Source: Lysobacter antibioticus
GTDB lineage: Bacteria; Pseudomonadota; Gammaproteobacteria; Xanthomonadales; Xanthomonadaceae
Direction of reading: 5' to 3'
DNA: 64,000 nucleotides
Assembly: GCF_000731095.1 (NCBI RefSeq)
Contig: NZ_JMTZ01000011.1
Coordinates: 1 to 64,000 of the forward strand
Numbering within the stretch: position 1 is the first letter of the stretch; the number at the start of each line of letters is the position of its first letter. The notes beneath the pieces are model-generated. The model ran no database searches. It was given only the letters and a program-made list of their open reading frames with translations, and was not told the DNA's origin. Positions 41,043-48,137 of the stretch are shown piece by piece. Position numbers and translations under genes: made by a program.

Positions 41043-41426
41043 GTCGCAACTCTAGATTGCACTTTTTTCGTCGACCCACTTGCCGAAAGCTTTGACTTCG
41101 GTCTAATCTTCGTCTACGAGTGTCGTCAGACACACGTTTAACGGTACTACCGTGCTGTAGGGGAGTTCATGGACAGAACGATGATTACGCGTCGCGCGAC
41201 TCGCGCGGCCTTACTTTCGCGACCCGGTGCAGAAAGGGCAGGCGTGTTACGCACTGCCACTGCAAAGGTGTCCGCCGTCTCATTTTGGCCGGCTTCGGTC
41301 CAGCAAATCCGTTACCAACAATGACCGCGGCGGGGCCAGTCGCGACGCACTGGCGAGTCCAGGCGTGGCTGGCGGCCTCAGCGGCGATTTCGTGCGTCAG
41401 TTCAATCAAATAAAGCCGGGGAAAGC
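41043..41426 (+). promoter_or_regulatory. Leader region of the X-T4SS operon
   Basis: An AT-richer stretch between the aminotransferase gene and virB7. TTGACT at about 41092-41097 could be a -35 box, but a matching -10 at the right distance is weak. A GTGTC-GTCA-GACAC hairpin lies at about 41119-41132. The same region contains a short ORF with a good ribosome binding site (41169-41324). This is the most likely place for control of the secretion system. Confidence 0.4.
41169..41324 (+). CDS. Possible leader peptide upstream of virB7
   Basis: A 51-codon ORF with GGGGAG ending three bases before its ATG. The product is basic and soluble (MDRTMITRRATRAALLSRPG... ending in QQIRYQQ), with no signal peptide. 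It ends about 100 bases before virB7. It could be a translated leader, a small unrelated gene or chance. No homologue was recognised. Confidence 0.25.
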   Translation: MDRTMITRRATRAALLSRPGAERAGVLRTATAKVSAVSFWPASVQQIRYQQ

Positions 41427-41999
41427 GTGAGACATACAACTGCAACCAGCCCTCGTTTGTGGGTCGCGATTTTGCTGGCGATTGCGCTGGCAGGCTGCGC
41501 CACTCGACCCGCGCCGGATTTCGGCGGCCGCTGGAAGCCGGTCAACCGGTATTCCGAAGCCCCCAGTGAAATCCCGCTGCACCAGTCCTACGTGTTCTAT
41601 CCGTCGCCGATGGACGGCACGTTGAAGAACATGCTGACGCGCTGGGCGACCGATTCGAATATGACCCTGGATTACCAGCATTATTCGGACTTCACCCTGC
41701 ACCAGGCGGTGTCGCTGATCCACACCACCAGCCTGCCCGATGCGGTTTCGCAGCTGAATTCGGCGTATGCCGCGCAAGGCGTGGTCATCGCCCGCGAAGG
41801 CGACAAGATCGTGGTCCGCTCGGCCGTCGCCGCGCCGGCGCCGGGTCCCGCCGCGGCGGTGCCCGAGCCGGAGTCGAAGGCCAGCCGTCACGCCAAGACC
41901 AAGAGCGAGGCGGCCCCGGCCGAATCGCCCTCCGCGGATGCGGCGCCCTCGTCGGTCTCGACGACGGCGGTCGCGCAAACCGCAGCTCCGACGCCTTAA
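41427..41999 (+). CDS. virB7: X-T4SS outer-membrane lipoprotein VirB7
   Basis: A 190-residue lipoprotein with lipobox LAGC (Cys24). It is longer than classical VirB7. The segment from about residue 55 to 130 (HQSYVFYPSPMDGTLKNMLTRWA...DFTLHQAVSLI...LNSAYAAQGVVIAREGDKIVV) is the globular N0-like domain that characterises Xanthomonas-type VirB7 and decorates the outer-membrane core. A long Ala/Pro/Ser tail follows. As first structural gene it defines the start of the vir operon. Confidence 0.88.
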   Translation: MRHTTATSPRLWVAILLAIALAGCATRPAPDFGGRWKPVNRYSEAPSEIPLHQSYVFYPSPMDGTLKNMLTRWATDSNMTLDYQHYSDFTLHQAVSLIHTTSLPDAVSQLNSAYAAQGVVIAREGDKIVVRSAVAAPAPGPAAAVPEPESKASRHAKTKSEAAPAESPSADAAPSSVSTTAVAQTAAPTP

Positions 42000-42088
42000 C
42001 CATCGAACGGCTAACGCCGACCCGCTTGAGCGATCCGGTCTGCGTGCGCAAGCACGCGCGGTCGCCGGCAACGATTCCATAGTTATGG

Positions 42089-43123
42089 ATGCAACATAAG
42101 ATGTTCGGAAAAAAGCCCGTAACTCCGCAGATCGAGAACGCCGTCGCCAAGGCGGCCAACTACGAAGTCACCGTTGCCGACATAGCGCGACGCAGCGAAC
42201 GCCGCGCCTGGATGGTGGCGTTCGCCTCGTTGGTGATGTCGCTGATCCTGGCCGGCGGATATTTCTACTTCCTGCCGCTGAAGGAAAAGGTGCCGTACCT
42301 GGTCATGGCCGATGCCTACACCGGCACCTCGACCGTGGCCCGCCTGCGCGACGACTTCGTCAACCCCAGCATCGCCAGCAGCGAGGCGATCAACAAGAGC
42401 AACATCTCGCACTTCGTGATGGCGCGCGAGTCCTACGACCACTCGCAGATCGGCGAGCGCGATTGGAGCACGGTGTTCGCGATGGCGGCCCCGCACGTCA
42501 CCAGCGGCTACTCGCAGCTGTACGGCAACACCAATCCGAACAATCCGATCACCATCTTCGGCAAGGCCAAGACGGTCCGGGTCAAGATCCTCAGCATCCA
42601 GCTCAACGGCGAGCAGAACACCGGTCCGAAGCCGAAAGTCGCCACGGTTCGTTTCCAGCGCAGCGTGCTGAACAAGGACACCGGGTCTTCCGAGCCTCTG
42701 GACAGCAAGATCGCCACGATCGAGTACCTGTACAAGTCGAACCTCAAGATGGACGAGCGCAATCGCGTGCTCAATCCCTTGGGCTTCCAGGTGACCGGTT
42801 ACCGCGTCGACAACGACTACGCCGCTTCGCCGCCGATCCAGAGCGAGTATCCGACTACGCCGGGCGCGGCTCCTGCTCCTGCTCCCGCGGCTGCGCCGCA
42901 GGGCCAGCTCATGCCCGACGGCACGATGGCGCCGGCTCCCGCTTATCCCGGCGCGGCTCCGGCCGCTCCCGGCGCCGCCCCAGGCTACCCGCCGACGGCA
43001 CCGGCCCAGCCGGGCCAGCCCGGCGCGCCCGTTCCCCCCAATCCCGCCGCCAATCCGGCAATGACGCCGGCGGCACCCGCACCTGCACCGACTGGCAATG
43101 CGAATGGAGTCAGCAACCGATGA
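42089..43123 (+). CDS. virB8: T4SS inner-membrane protein VirB8
   Basis: An assembly factor of the inner-membrane complex. It has a short cytosolic N-terminus, one membrane helix (WMVAFASLVMSLILAGGYFYFLPL) and a periplasmic NTF2-like domain to about residue 245. An unusually long Pro/Ala/Gly-rich tail of about 100 residues follows. The ATG at 42101 (MFGKKPVTPQ) is an equally plausible start. Its stop overlaps the virB9 ATG. Confidence 0.92.
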   Translation: MQHKMFGKKPVTPQIENAVAKAANYEVTVADIARRSERRAWMVAFASLVMSLILAGGYFYFLPLKEKVPYLVMADAYTGTSTVARLRDDFVNPSIASSEAINKSNISHFVMARESYDHSQIGERDWSTVFAMAAPHVTSGYSQLYGNTNPNNPITIFGKAKTVRVKILSIQLNGEQNTGPKPKVATVRFQRSVLNKDTGSSEPLDSKIATIEYLYKSNLKMDERNRVLNPLGFQVTGYRVDNDYAASPPIQSEYPTTPGAAPAPAPAAAPQGQLMPDGTMAPAPAYPGAAPAAPGAAPGYPPTAPAQPGQPGAPVPPNPAANPAMTPAAPAPAPTGNANGVSNR

Positions 43124-43887
43124 ACTGCCTGCGTAAACACCGCTTGGCCGCCCTGCTGTTTCTGGCGGTTTCCGGCCTCGCGCTACCTGCCACGGCCCAG
43201 GTTATCCAGGAATACGAATACGAAGCCAACCGTATCTATCCGGTACGTACCGGCCTGGGCATCACCACCCAGATCGAGCTGAGTCCGAGCGAGAACATCC
43301 TCGACTACAGCACCGGCTTCAGCACCGGCTGGGATCTGAGCCGCCGCGACAACGTCTTCTACATCAAGCCCAAGAACGTCGACGTCGACACCAACATGAT
43401 GATCCGTACGAGCACGCACTCGTACATCTTCGAGTTGAAGGTCGTCGCCACCGACTGGCGCGTGCTCGAGCAGGCCAAGCAGGCCGGCGTGCAGTACAAG
43501 ATCAAGTTCGTCTACCCGAACGGCACCGAGTTTTCCGGCGCTCAGGAGACCAAGGTCGAGCCGGTTCCGGAGTTGAACACGACGCTCGACAAGAACCGCG
43601 TCTACAACTTCGACTACCAGTATTCGACCCGCAAGAAGCCCTCCTGGCTGGTGCCGACCAACGTCTACGACGACGGCCAGTTCACCTACATCAAGATCAG
43701 TGGACTGAAGAGCCTGCCGACCGGCAATTTCCCGGCCGTGTTCGGTCGCGAACGCGAAGGCAGCGAGGATTTCGTGGTCAACACCACGGTCGAGAACAAC
43801 ACGATCGTCGTCCACGGTACCTATCCCTACTTGATCATCCGGCACGGCAACAACGTCGTCGGTCTGCGCAGGAAGAAGCAGAAATGA
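43120..43887 (+). CDS. virB9: T4SS core complex protein VirB9
   Basis: A 255-residue periplasmic/outer-membrane protein that forms the core-complex layer with VirB7 and VirB10. It has a signal peptide (LAALLFLAVSGLALPATA), an N-terminal domain containing VYPV-like YPVRTGLGITTQIELSPSENI, and a C-terminal beta domain (KKPSWLVPTNVYDDGQFTYIKI...). It overlaps virB8 and virB10 by 4 bases each. Confidence 0.94.
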   Translation: MNCLRKHRLAALLFLAVSGLALPATAQVIQEYEYEANRIYPVRTGLGITTQIELSPSENILDYSTGFSTGWDLSRRDNVFYIKPKNVDVDTNMMIRTSTHSYIFELKVVATDWRVLEQAKQAGVQYKIKFVYPNGTEFSGAQETKVEPVPELNTTLDKNRVYNFDYQYSTRKKPSWLVPTNVYDDGQFTYIKISGLKSLPTGNFPAVFGREREGSEDFVVNTTVENNTIVVHGTYPYLIIRHGNNVVGLRRKKQK

Positions 43888-45104
43888 GCCAGAACATGCC
43901 GCCCAACCCGCCTGGCCGCCCCGAGGACAACACGGGCACGTCGCAAGAAGGCAACTACGGCTATGCCGGTGCCAATCCCTATTACGGCCAGCAGGCCAGC
44001 GGCCCCGCGCCGGACCTGGATGCCGGTACCCCGACCCTGAAGTCCGCCGAAGCGCAAAAGCTCAACCGTAAGGCGCTGCTGTTCCTCGGCGGCATCGTGC
44101 TGTTGTTGATCATCGCCGCGCTGTGGATGTTCAACCGCGCGACTTCCGACGACGACGAGACGAAAAAGGTCAAGGAAGAGGAGATCAGCATCCCGGCGCT
44201 GCCCAAGCCGATCGAGGCGCCGTTGCCTCCGCCGGAGCCGATGCCGCCGATGCCGCCCTTGCCGATGGCCGAGCCGATGCCGCCGCCGCAGCCGCAGATG
44301 AACCAGCAGCCGCAGGAACAGGTCGAAGCCGGCCCGCGCGGTCCCAGCCTGATGGAGCGCCGCATGGGCGAAATGGCCGGGCAGGGCGGTGGTAGCGGTG
44401 GACAAAGCCAAGAGGACCGTGTCGCGGCCCAGATCGCCGCGGCCGAAGCCCGCCTCAACCCGAAGGCCGCCGTCGTCGAGCCGCCGAAGGAAGTCGCCTT
44501 CGCACAGCCGATCTACAACCCCGATACCTTGCTGGTACGCGGTACATACATCCGCTGCGTGATGGAAACGCGAATCGTCACGGATCTGCCGGGCTTTACT
44601 TCGTGCATCGTCACCGAGCCGACCTACTCGATCAACGGCCGTCGTCTGTTGCTGCCGAAGGGCTCGAAGATCTCCGGTCGCTACCAGAACGACAACATCA
44701 ACGGCCCGCGCGTTTCGGTCATTTGGGATCGCATCACCACCCCTAACGGCATCGACGTCAACATGGCCAGCCCGGGTATCGACAACCTCGGCGGTGCCGG
44801 CCACCCCGGCGATTTCAACGCGCACTGGGGCAGCCGTATCGCCTCGGCGCTGATGATCAGCCTGATCAGCGACGCGTTCAAATACGCAGCGGCCAAGAAC
44901 GGTCCGGAAAGCACCACGATCACCAACAGCGGCAACGAGATCCAGCAGCCGTACGAGAGCAACACCGCTCGTGCGATGGAACGCCTGGCCAACCAGGCCC
45001 TGGACAAGAGCATCAACCGTCCGCCGACCGTGACCATCAACCAGGGCACGATCGTGAACGTCTATGTCGCCAAGGACGTCGACTTCTCGTCGGTCCTCAG
45101 GTGA
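43884..45104 (+). CDS. virB10: T4SS channel protein VirB10
   Basis: A 406-residue protein that spans both membranes. It has a cytosolic N-terminus (1-63), an inner-membrane helix (ALLFLGGIVLLLIIAALWMF, about 64-83), a Pro-rich periplasmic linker (PPPEPMPPMPPLPMAEPM...) and a C-terminal TrbI-like domain (TLLVRGTYIRCVMETRIVTDLPGFTSCIV...LPKGSKISGRYQND) including the outer-membrane antenna. It is coupled to virB9. Confidence 0.95.
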   Translation: MSQNMPPNPPGRPEDNTGTSQEGNYGYAGANPYYGQQASGPAPDLDAGTPTLKSAEAQKLNRKALLFLGGIVLLLIIAALWMFNRATSDDDETKKVKEEEISIPALPKPIEAPLPPPEPMPPMPPLPMAEPMPPPQPQMNQQPQEQVEAGPRGPSLMERRMGEMAGQGGGSGGQSQEDRVAAQIAAAEARLNPKAAVVEPPKEVAFAQPIYNPDTLLVRGTYIRCVMETRIVTDLPGFTSCIVTEPTYSINGRRLLLPKGSKISGRYQNDNINGPRVSVIWDRITTPNGIDVNMASPGIDNLGGAGHPGDFNAHWGSRIASALMISLISDAFKYAAAKNGPESTTITNSGNEIQQPYESNTARAMERLANQALDKSINRPPTVTINQGTIVNVYVAKDVDFSSVLR

Positions 45105-45132
45105 TATCGGCCACAGTGGTTAGTTGAGAGAA

Positions 45133-46170
45133 ATGGATACAGACAATTCACCGATCGCCCAGGTATCCAACGCGTTCCTGGAATACCAGTACCAGGTGCT
45201 GGGCATCCACGAGTACATGAGCTCGCCGGATGTGACGGAAATCTGTATCAACCGGCCGGGGGAGCTCTATCTGGAGACCCGGTCGGGCTGGAACCGGATC
45301 GAAGTGCCGGGCCTGACGTTCGATCGGGCCCGGCAGTTCTGCACCGCGGTCGTCAACGAGAGCAACACCGGCCAGCGCATCACCGATGCCGACCCGGTGG
45401 TCTCGTTGACGTTCCCGACCGGCCAGCGCGCCCAGTTCGTGATCCCGCCGGCGTGCGACGCCGGCAAGGTCTCGATCACGATCCGCCTGCCCTCCAAGCA
45501 CAGCAAGACCCTCCAGCAGTACGAGGAGGACGGCTTCTTCGCCCAGGTCGTCGAGCAGACGCACGTGCTGAGCGAGCACGACCGCGAGCTGCTGGAGCTG
45601 CGCGCGTCGAGGAACTACGCCGAATTCTTCAAGAAAGCCGTCCAGTACAAGAAGAACGTCGTCGTCGCCGGCGCCACCGGCAGCGGCAAGACCACCTTCA
45701 TGAAGTCGCTCGTCAACCACATTCCGGCCTACGAACGGCTGGTGACGATCGAGGACGCACGCGAGCTCTTCATCGAGCAGCCGAATGTGGTGCACTTGCT
45801 CTACTCAAAAGGTGGACAAAGCACGAGCAACGTCACGGCCAAGAGTTGCATGGAGGCCTGCCTGCGTATGAAGCCCGACCGGATCATCCTGGCCGAGTTG
45901 CGTGGCGACGAATCGTTCTACTTCATTCGTAACTGCGCCTCGGGCCACCCGGGATCGATCACCAGCTGCCACGCCGGCAGCATCACCCAGACCTGGGATC
46001 AGCTGGCGTTGATGGTGAAGGCTTCGAACGAGGGCTCGGGATTGGAATTCGCGGTCATCAAGCGCTTGTTGATGATGACCATCGACATCGTCGTGCACAT
46101 CAAGGCCCACGCCGGGCAGCGCTATATCACGGGTATCGATTTCAATCCGGAACGCGCGCACGCCGAATAG
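45133..46170 (+). CDS. virB11: T4SS ATPase VirB11
   Basis: A hexameric traffic ATPase at the cytoplasmic face. The 345-residue protein has an N-terminal domain, Walker A GATGSGKTT at residues 180-188, the Asp box TIEDARELFI and Walker B-like RMKPDRIILAELRGDESF, followed by the His box GHPGSITSCHAGS. The ATG at 45133 is used; a TTG nine bases upstream is also in frame. It ends the first run of tightly packed vir genes before a 169-base gap. Confidence 0.95.
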   Translation: MDTDNSPIAQVSNAFLEYQYQVLGIHEYMSSPDVTEICINRPGELYLETRSGWNRIEVPGLTFDRARQFCTAVVNESNTGQRITDADPVVSLTFPTGQRAQFVIPPACDAGKVSITIRLPSKHSKTLQQYEEDGFFAQVVEQTHVLSEHDRELLELRASRNYAEFFKKAVQYKKNVVVAGATGSGKTTFMKSLVNHIPAYERLVTIEDARELFIEQPNVVHLLYSKGGQSTSNVTAKSCMEACLRMKPDRIILAELRGDESFYFIRNCASGHPGSITSCHAGSITQTWDQLALMVKASNEGSGLEFAVIKRLLMMTIDIVVHIKAHAGQRYITGIDFNPERAHAE

Positions 46171-46222
46171 GTGCGATGCGTTCGGGAAATTCGTGAAAAA
46201 GTGACGTAAGTGTGCATAGTCA

Positions 46223-46250
46223 TTGACAATCCTGGCTCCAACATGAATCA
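46223..46250 (+). promoter_or_regulatory. Possible internal promoter ahead of virB1
   Basis: A perfect TTGACA at 46223-46228 with a weak AT-rich -10 region (CATGAATCA) about 15-17 bases later. It lies in the virB11-virB1 gap, which is more AT-rich than the flanking genes. Confidence 0.35.
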
Positions 46251-46339
46251 TTGCGGCGTCGTTCCAACTGCTAGCAACCCATTCATTTTTGGTCTGTTTA
46301 CAGGGGGTCGGCGCCAAGGTCGGCAGGGGGGATCAAGGA

Positions 46340-47170
46340 ATGTTGCCCGGAATTGAGCTGATGAACTGCCCGGGCTTGGCAGTTCCACATGAAGTGATGC
46401 ACCACGTCGTGCGCGTGGAGTCGTCCTTTAATCCCTACGCCATCGGCGTCGTGGGTGGCCGCCTTGTGCGCCAGCCCAAGAATCTCCCCGAAGCGATCGC
46501 CACCGTGCGCATGCTCGAGCGCCGCGGCTACAACTTTTCGCTCGGTGTCGCCCAGGTCAACCGCTACAACCTCGGCAAGTACGGCCTGGACTCCTACGAG
46601 AAAGCCTTCGAGGCCTGTCCGAACCTGCAGGCCGGTTCGCGCATCCTGGCCGAGTGCTACAGCCGCTCCAACAACGACTGGGGCAAATCTTTCAGCTGTT
46701 ACTACTCCGGCAACTTCGTCACCGGTTTCCGGCACGGTTACGTGCAGAAGATCTATGCCTCGATCAACCGCGCCGCGAGCGAAGTCTCCGATGGTCAGGC
46801 CATCGCGGTGATCAGCAAGTCGCCGCGTGCCGAGCCCGTTGGGGCGAGCGTCGCCGCGGCCGCCAAGCCGGTCTACGCGCCAGGCCGGCAGTCCGGCCCC
46901 CAGCGCCTGGCCGCCGCCTTGGCGACTTCGCAGCCGGCCCCGGCCCCGCCGCCGATGGCCGCGTCGATGCCCCAGTTGCCGTTATCTGCTACACCAATGC
47001 CAGTTTCTTCACCGCCTCCGGCCCAGCCCGTTTCGATGGGTATGGCCGCACTGACCCTGCAAGCGTCTCAACCGGTGAGAGTCATGCCGATGAACGCCGC
47101 CGCGGGGCCAGCCGCTGCCGCTGCTCCGGCCAAGGAGCCGTCGCCGGGAGACCAGGCCTTCGTTTTCTGA
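46340..47170 (+). CDS. virB1: T4SS lytic transglycosylase VirB1
   Basis: Opens peptidoglycan for apparatus assembly. The 276-residue protein has an SLT-like domain in about residues 1-150: HHVVRVESSFNPYAIGVVGG holds the catalytic Glu, YNFSLGVAQVNRYNL the downstream motif, and CYYSGNFVTGFRHGYVQKI the end. A low-complexity Ala/Pro tail follows. No classical signal peptide is evident at the chosen start (AAGGA ribosome binding site, ATG at 46340); an upstream ATG at 46289 does not add one. Confidence 0.9.
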   Translation: MLPGIELMNCPGLAVPHEVMHHVVRVESSFNPYAIGVVGGRLVRQPKNLPEAIATVRMLERRGYNFSLGVAQVNRYNLGKYGLDSYEKAFEACPNLQAGSRILAECYSRSNNDWGKSFSCYYSGNFVTGFRHGYVQKIYASINRAASEVSDGQAIAVISKSPRAEPVGASVAAAAKPVYAPGRQSGPQRLAAALATSQPAPAPPPMAASMPQLPLSATPMPVSSPPPAQPVSMGMAALTLQASQPVRVMPMNAAAGPAAAAAPAKEPSPGDQAFVF

Positions 47171-47196
47171 CCACCGATCCACCAGCGCCAAACCCT

Positions 47197-47238
47197 TAGC
47201 TCCAATTCCCTAGCTCCAATTCCCTAGCTCCACCCCTA
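47197..47238 (+). repeat. 14-bp direct repeat TAGCTCCAATTCCC
   Basis: Two perfect copies (47197-47210 and 47211-47224) and a partial third (TAGCTCCA plus CCCC) lie in the virB1-virB2 gap. No gene lies there. Confidence 0.75.
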
Positions 47239-47295
47239 GACCCACGATTCTTCTCCACCACCTTTGTCCACTCGCGAACTAGAAGGGATCTCTTC

Positions 47296-47664
47296 ATGAA
47301 CAACACCATTCTCAAGAACTTTGTCTCTGCCTTCGGCATGGCGGCTCTCTTCGTCAGCATGCTGGTCCTGCCGGAAGTGGCATTCGCTCAGCCGGGCGGC
47401 GGCGCCAATGCCGAAGAGCGCGTCAGCGGCTTCATCAACAACCTGAACTCGTTGCTCAATATCGCTTCGATCGCGGTCGTGACCATCGCCGTGATCTTCG
47501 CCGGCTACCAGATCGCGTTCGCTCACAAGCGCATCGCCGACGTCGCTCCGGTCCTGATCGGTGGCTTCCTGATCGGCGCGGCCGCCCAGCTGGCCAACAT
47601 GGTGATCCCGGATGACGTCGGCCAGAACGTGATGGTGATGACGGCCCTGTCCTCGTATGCATAA
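47296..47664 (+). CDS. virB2: T4SS pilin-like protein VirB2
   Basis: A 122-residue pilin-like protein. The N-terminal signal (AFGMAALFVSMLVLPEVAFA) is cleaved near AFA-QP. Two membrane helices follow (SLLNIASIAVVTIAVIFAGYQIAF and VLIGGFLIGAAAQLANMV), linked by a short basic loop, as in VirB2/TrbC pilins. AGAAGGGATC lies upstream of the ATG. It overlaps virB3 by 8 bases. Confidence 0.92.
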   Translation: MNNTILKNFVSAFGMAALFVSMLVLPEVAFAQPGGGANAEERVSGFINNLNSLLNIASIAVVTIAVIFAGYQIAFAHKRIADVAPVLIGGFLIGAAAQLANMVIPDDVGQNVMVMTALSSYA

Positions 47665-47971
47665 GAACGCGCTGTTTCGCGGCTGTACGCGTCCGCCGAT
47701 GTTCCTCGGCGTTCCGTACATTCCCTTCGCCTTCGGCGCCGGGACCTCGATGCTGCTGACGTTCTATATCGATATGTGGTGCATCTTGTTGCTGCCGGTG
47801 GTGATTTTCATCATGCGGCAGATGACCCGGCGAGATGAGCTGATCTTCCGCTTGCTGGGTCTGCGCTTCCAGTTCCGCGCTCGCGTGCGGAACCTGGAGC
47901 ACCACCAGGGCATGTGGGTGTTCACGCCGAACCTGTATCGCAGCCCCAGCGACAAGAAAGCGAAAAAATGA
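47657..47971 (+). CDS. virB3: T4SS inner-membrane protein VirB3
   Basis: A 104-residue protein with the typical start (LFRGCTRPPMFLGVPYIPF), two close hydrophobic segments (FAFGAGTSMLLTFYIDMWCILLLPVVIFIMRQM) and a basic cytosolic tail. It is coupled to virB2 and is a partner of VirB4. Confidence 0.92.
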   Translation: MHKNALFRGCTRPPMFLGVPYIPFAFGAGTSMLLTFYIDMWCILLLPVVIFIMRQMTRRDELIFRLLGLRFQFRARVRNLEHHQGMWVFTPNLYRSPSDKKAKK

Positions 47972-47975
47972 AGTC

Positions 47976-48012
47976 CCGGACGTCATTGCGGCTAGCCCGC
48001 AATGACGTCCGG
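47976..48012 (+). terminator. Long hairpin between virB3 and virB4
   Basis: CCGGACGTCATTGCGG (47976-47991) and CCGCAATGACGTCCGG (47997-48012) pair perfectly over 16 bp with a 5-base loop, five bases after the virB3 stop. Only CTTTG follows. It may be a dispersed repeat or an attenuator or processing site that lowers virB4 relative to the pilin genes. Confidence 0.6.
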
Positions 48013-48137
48013 CTTTGCCGGCAGCCGTTCGCCGCCGGCTGTTAGCCGAGTTCGCTGTCAGCCGAGTTCCCCGAGCGATCCAGCCGTCCAGCCTCAAACA
48101 GCCGCTACATCCACTCCAGAAGGCACGTACTCACCCT

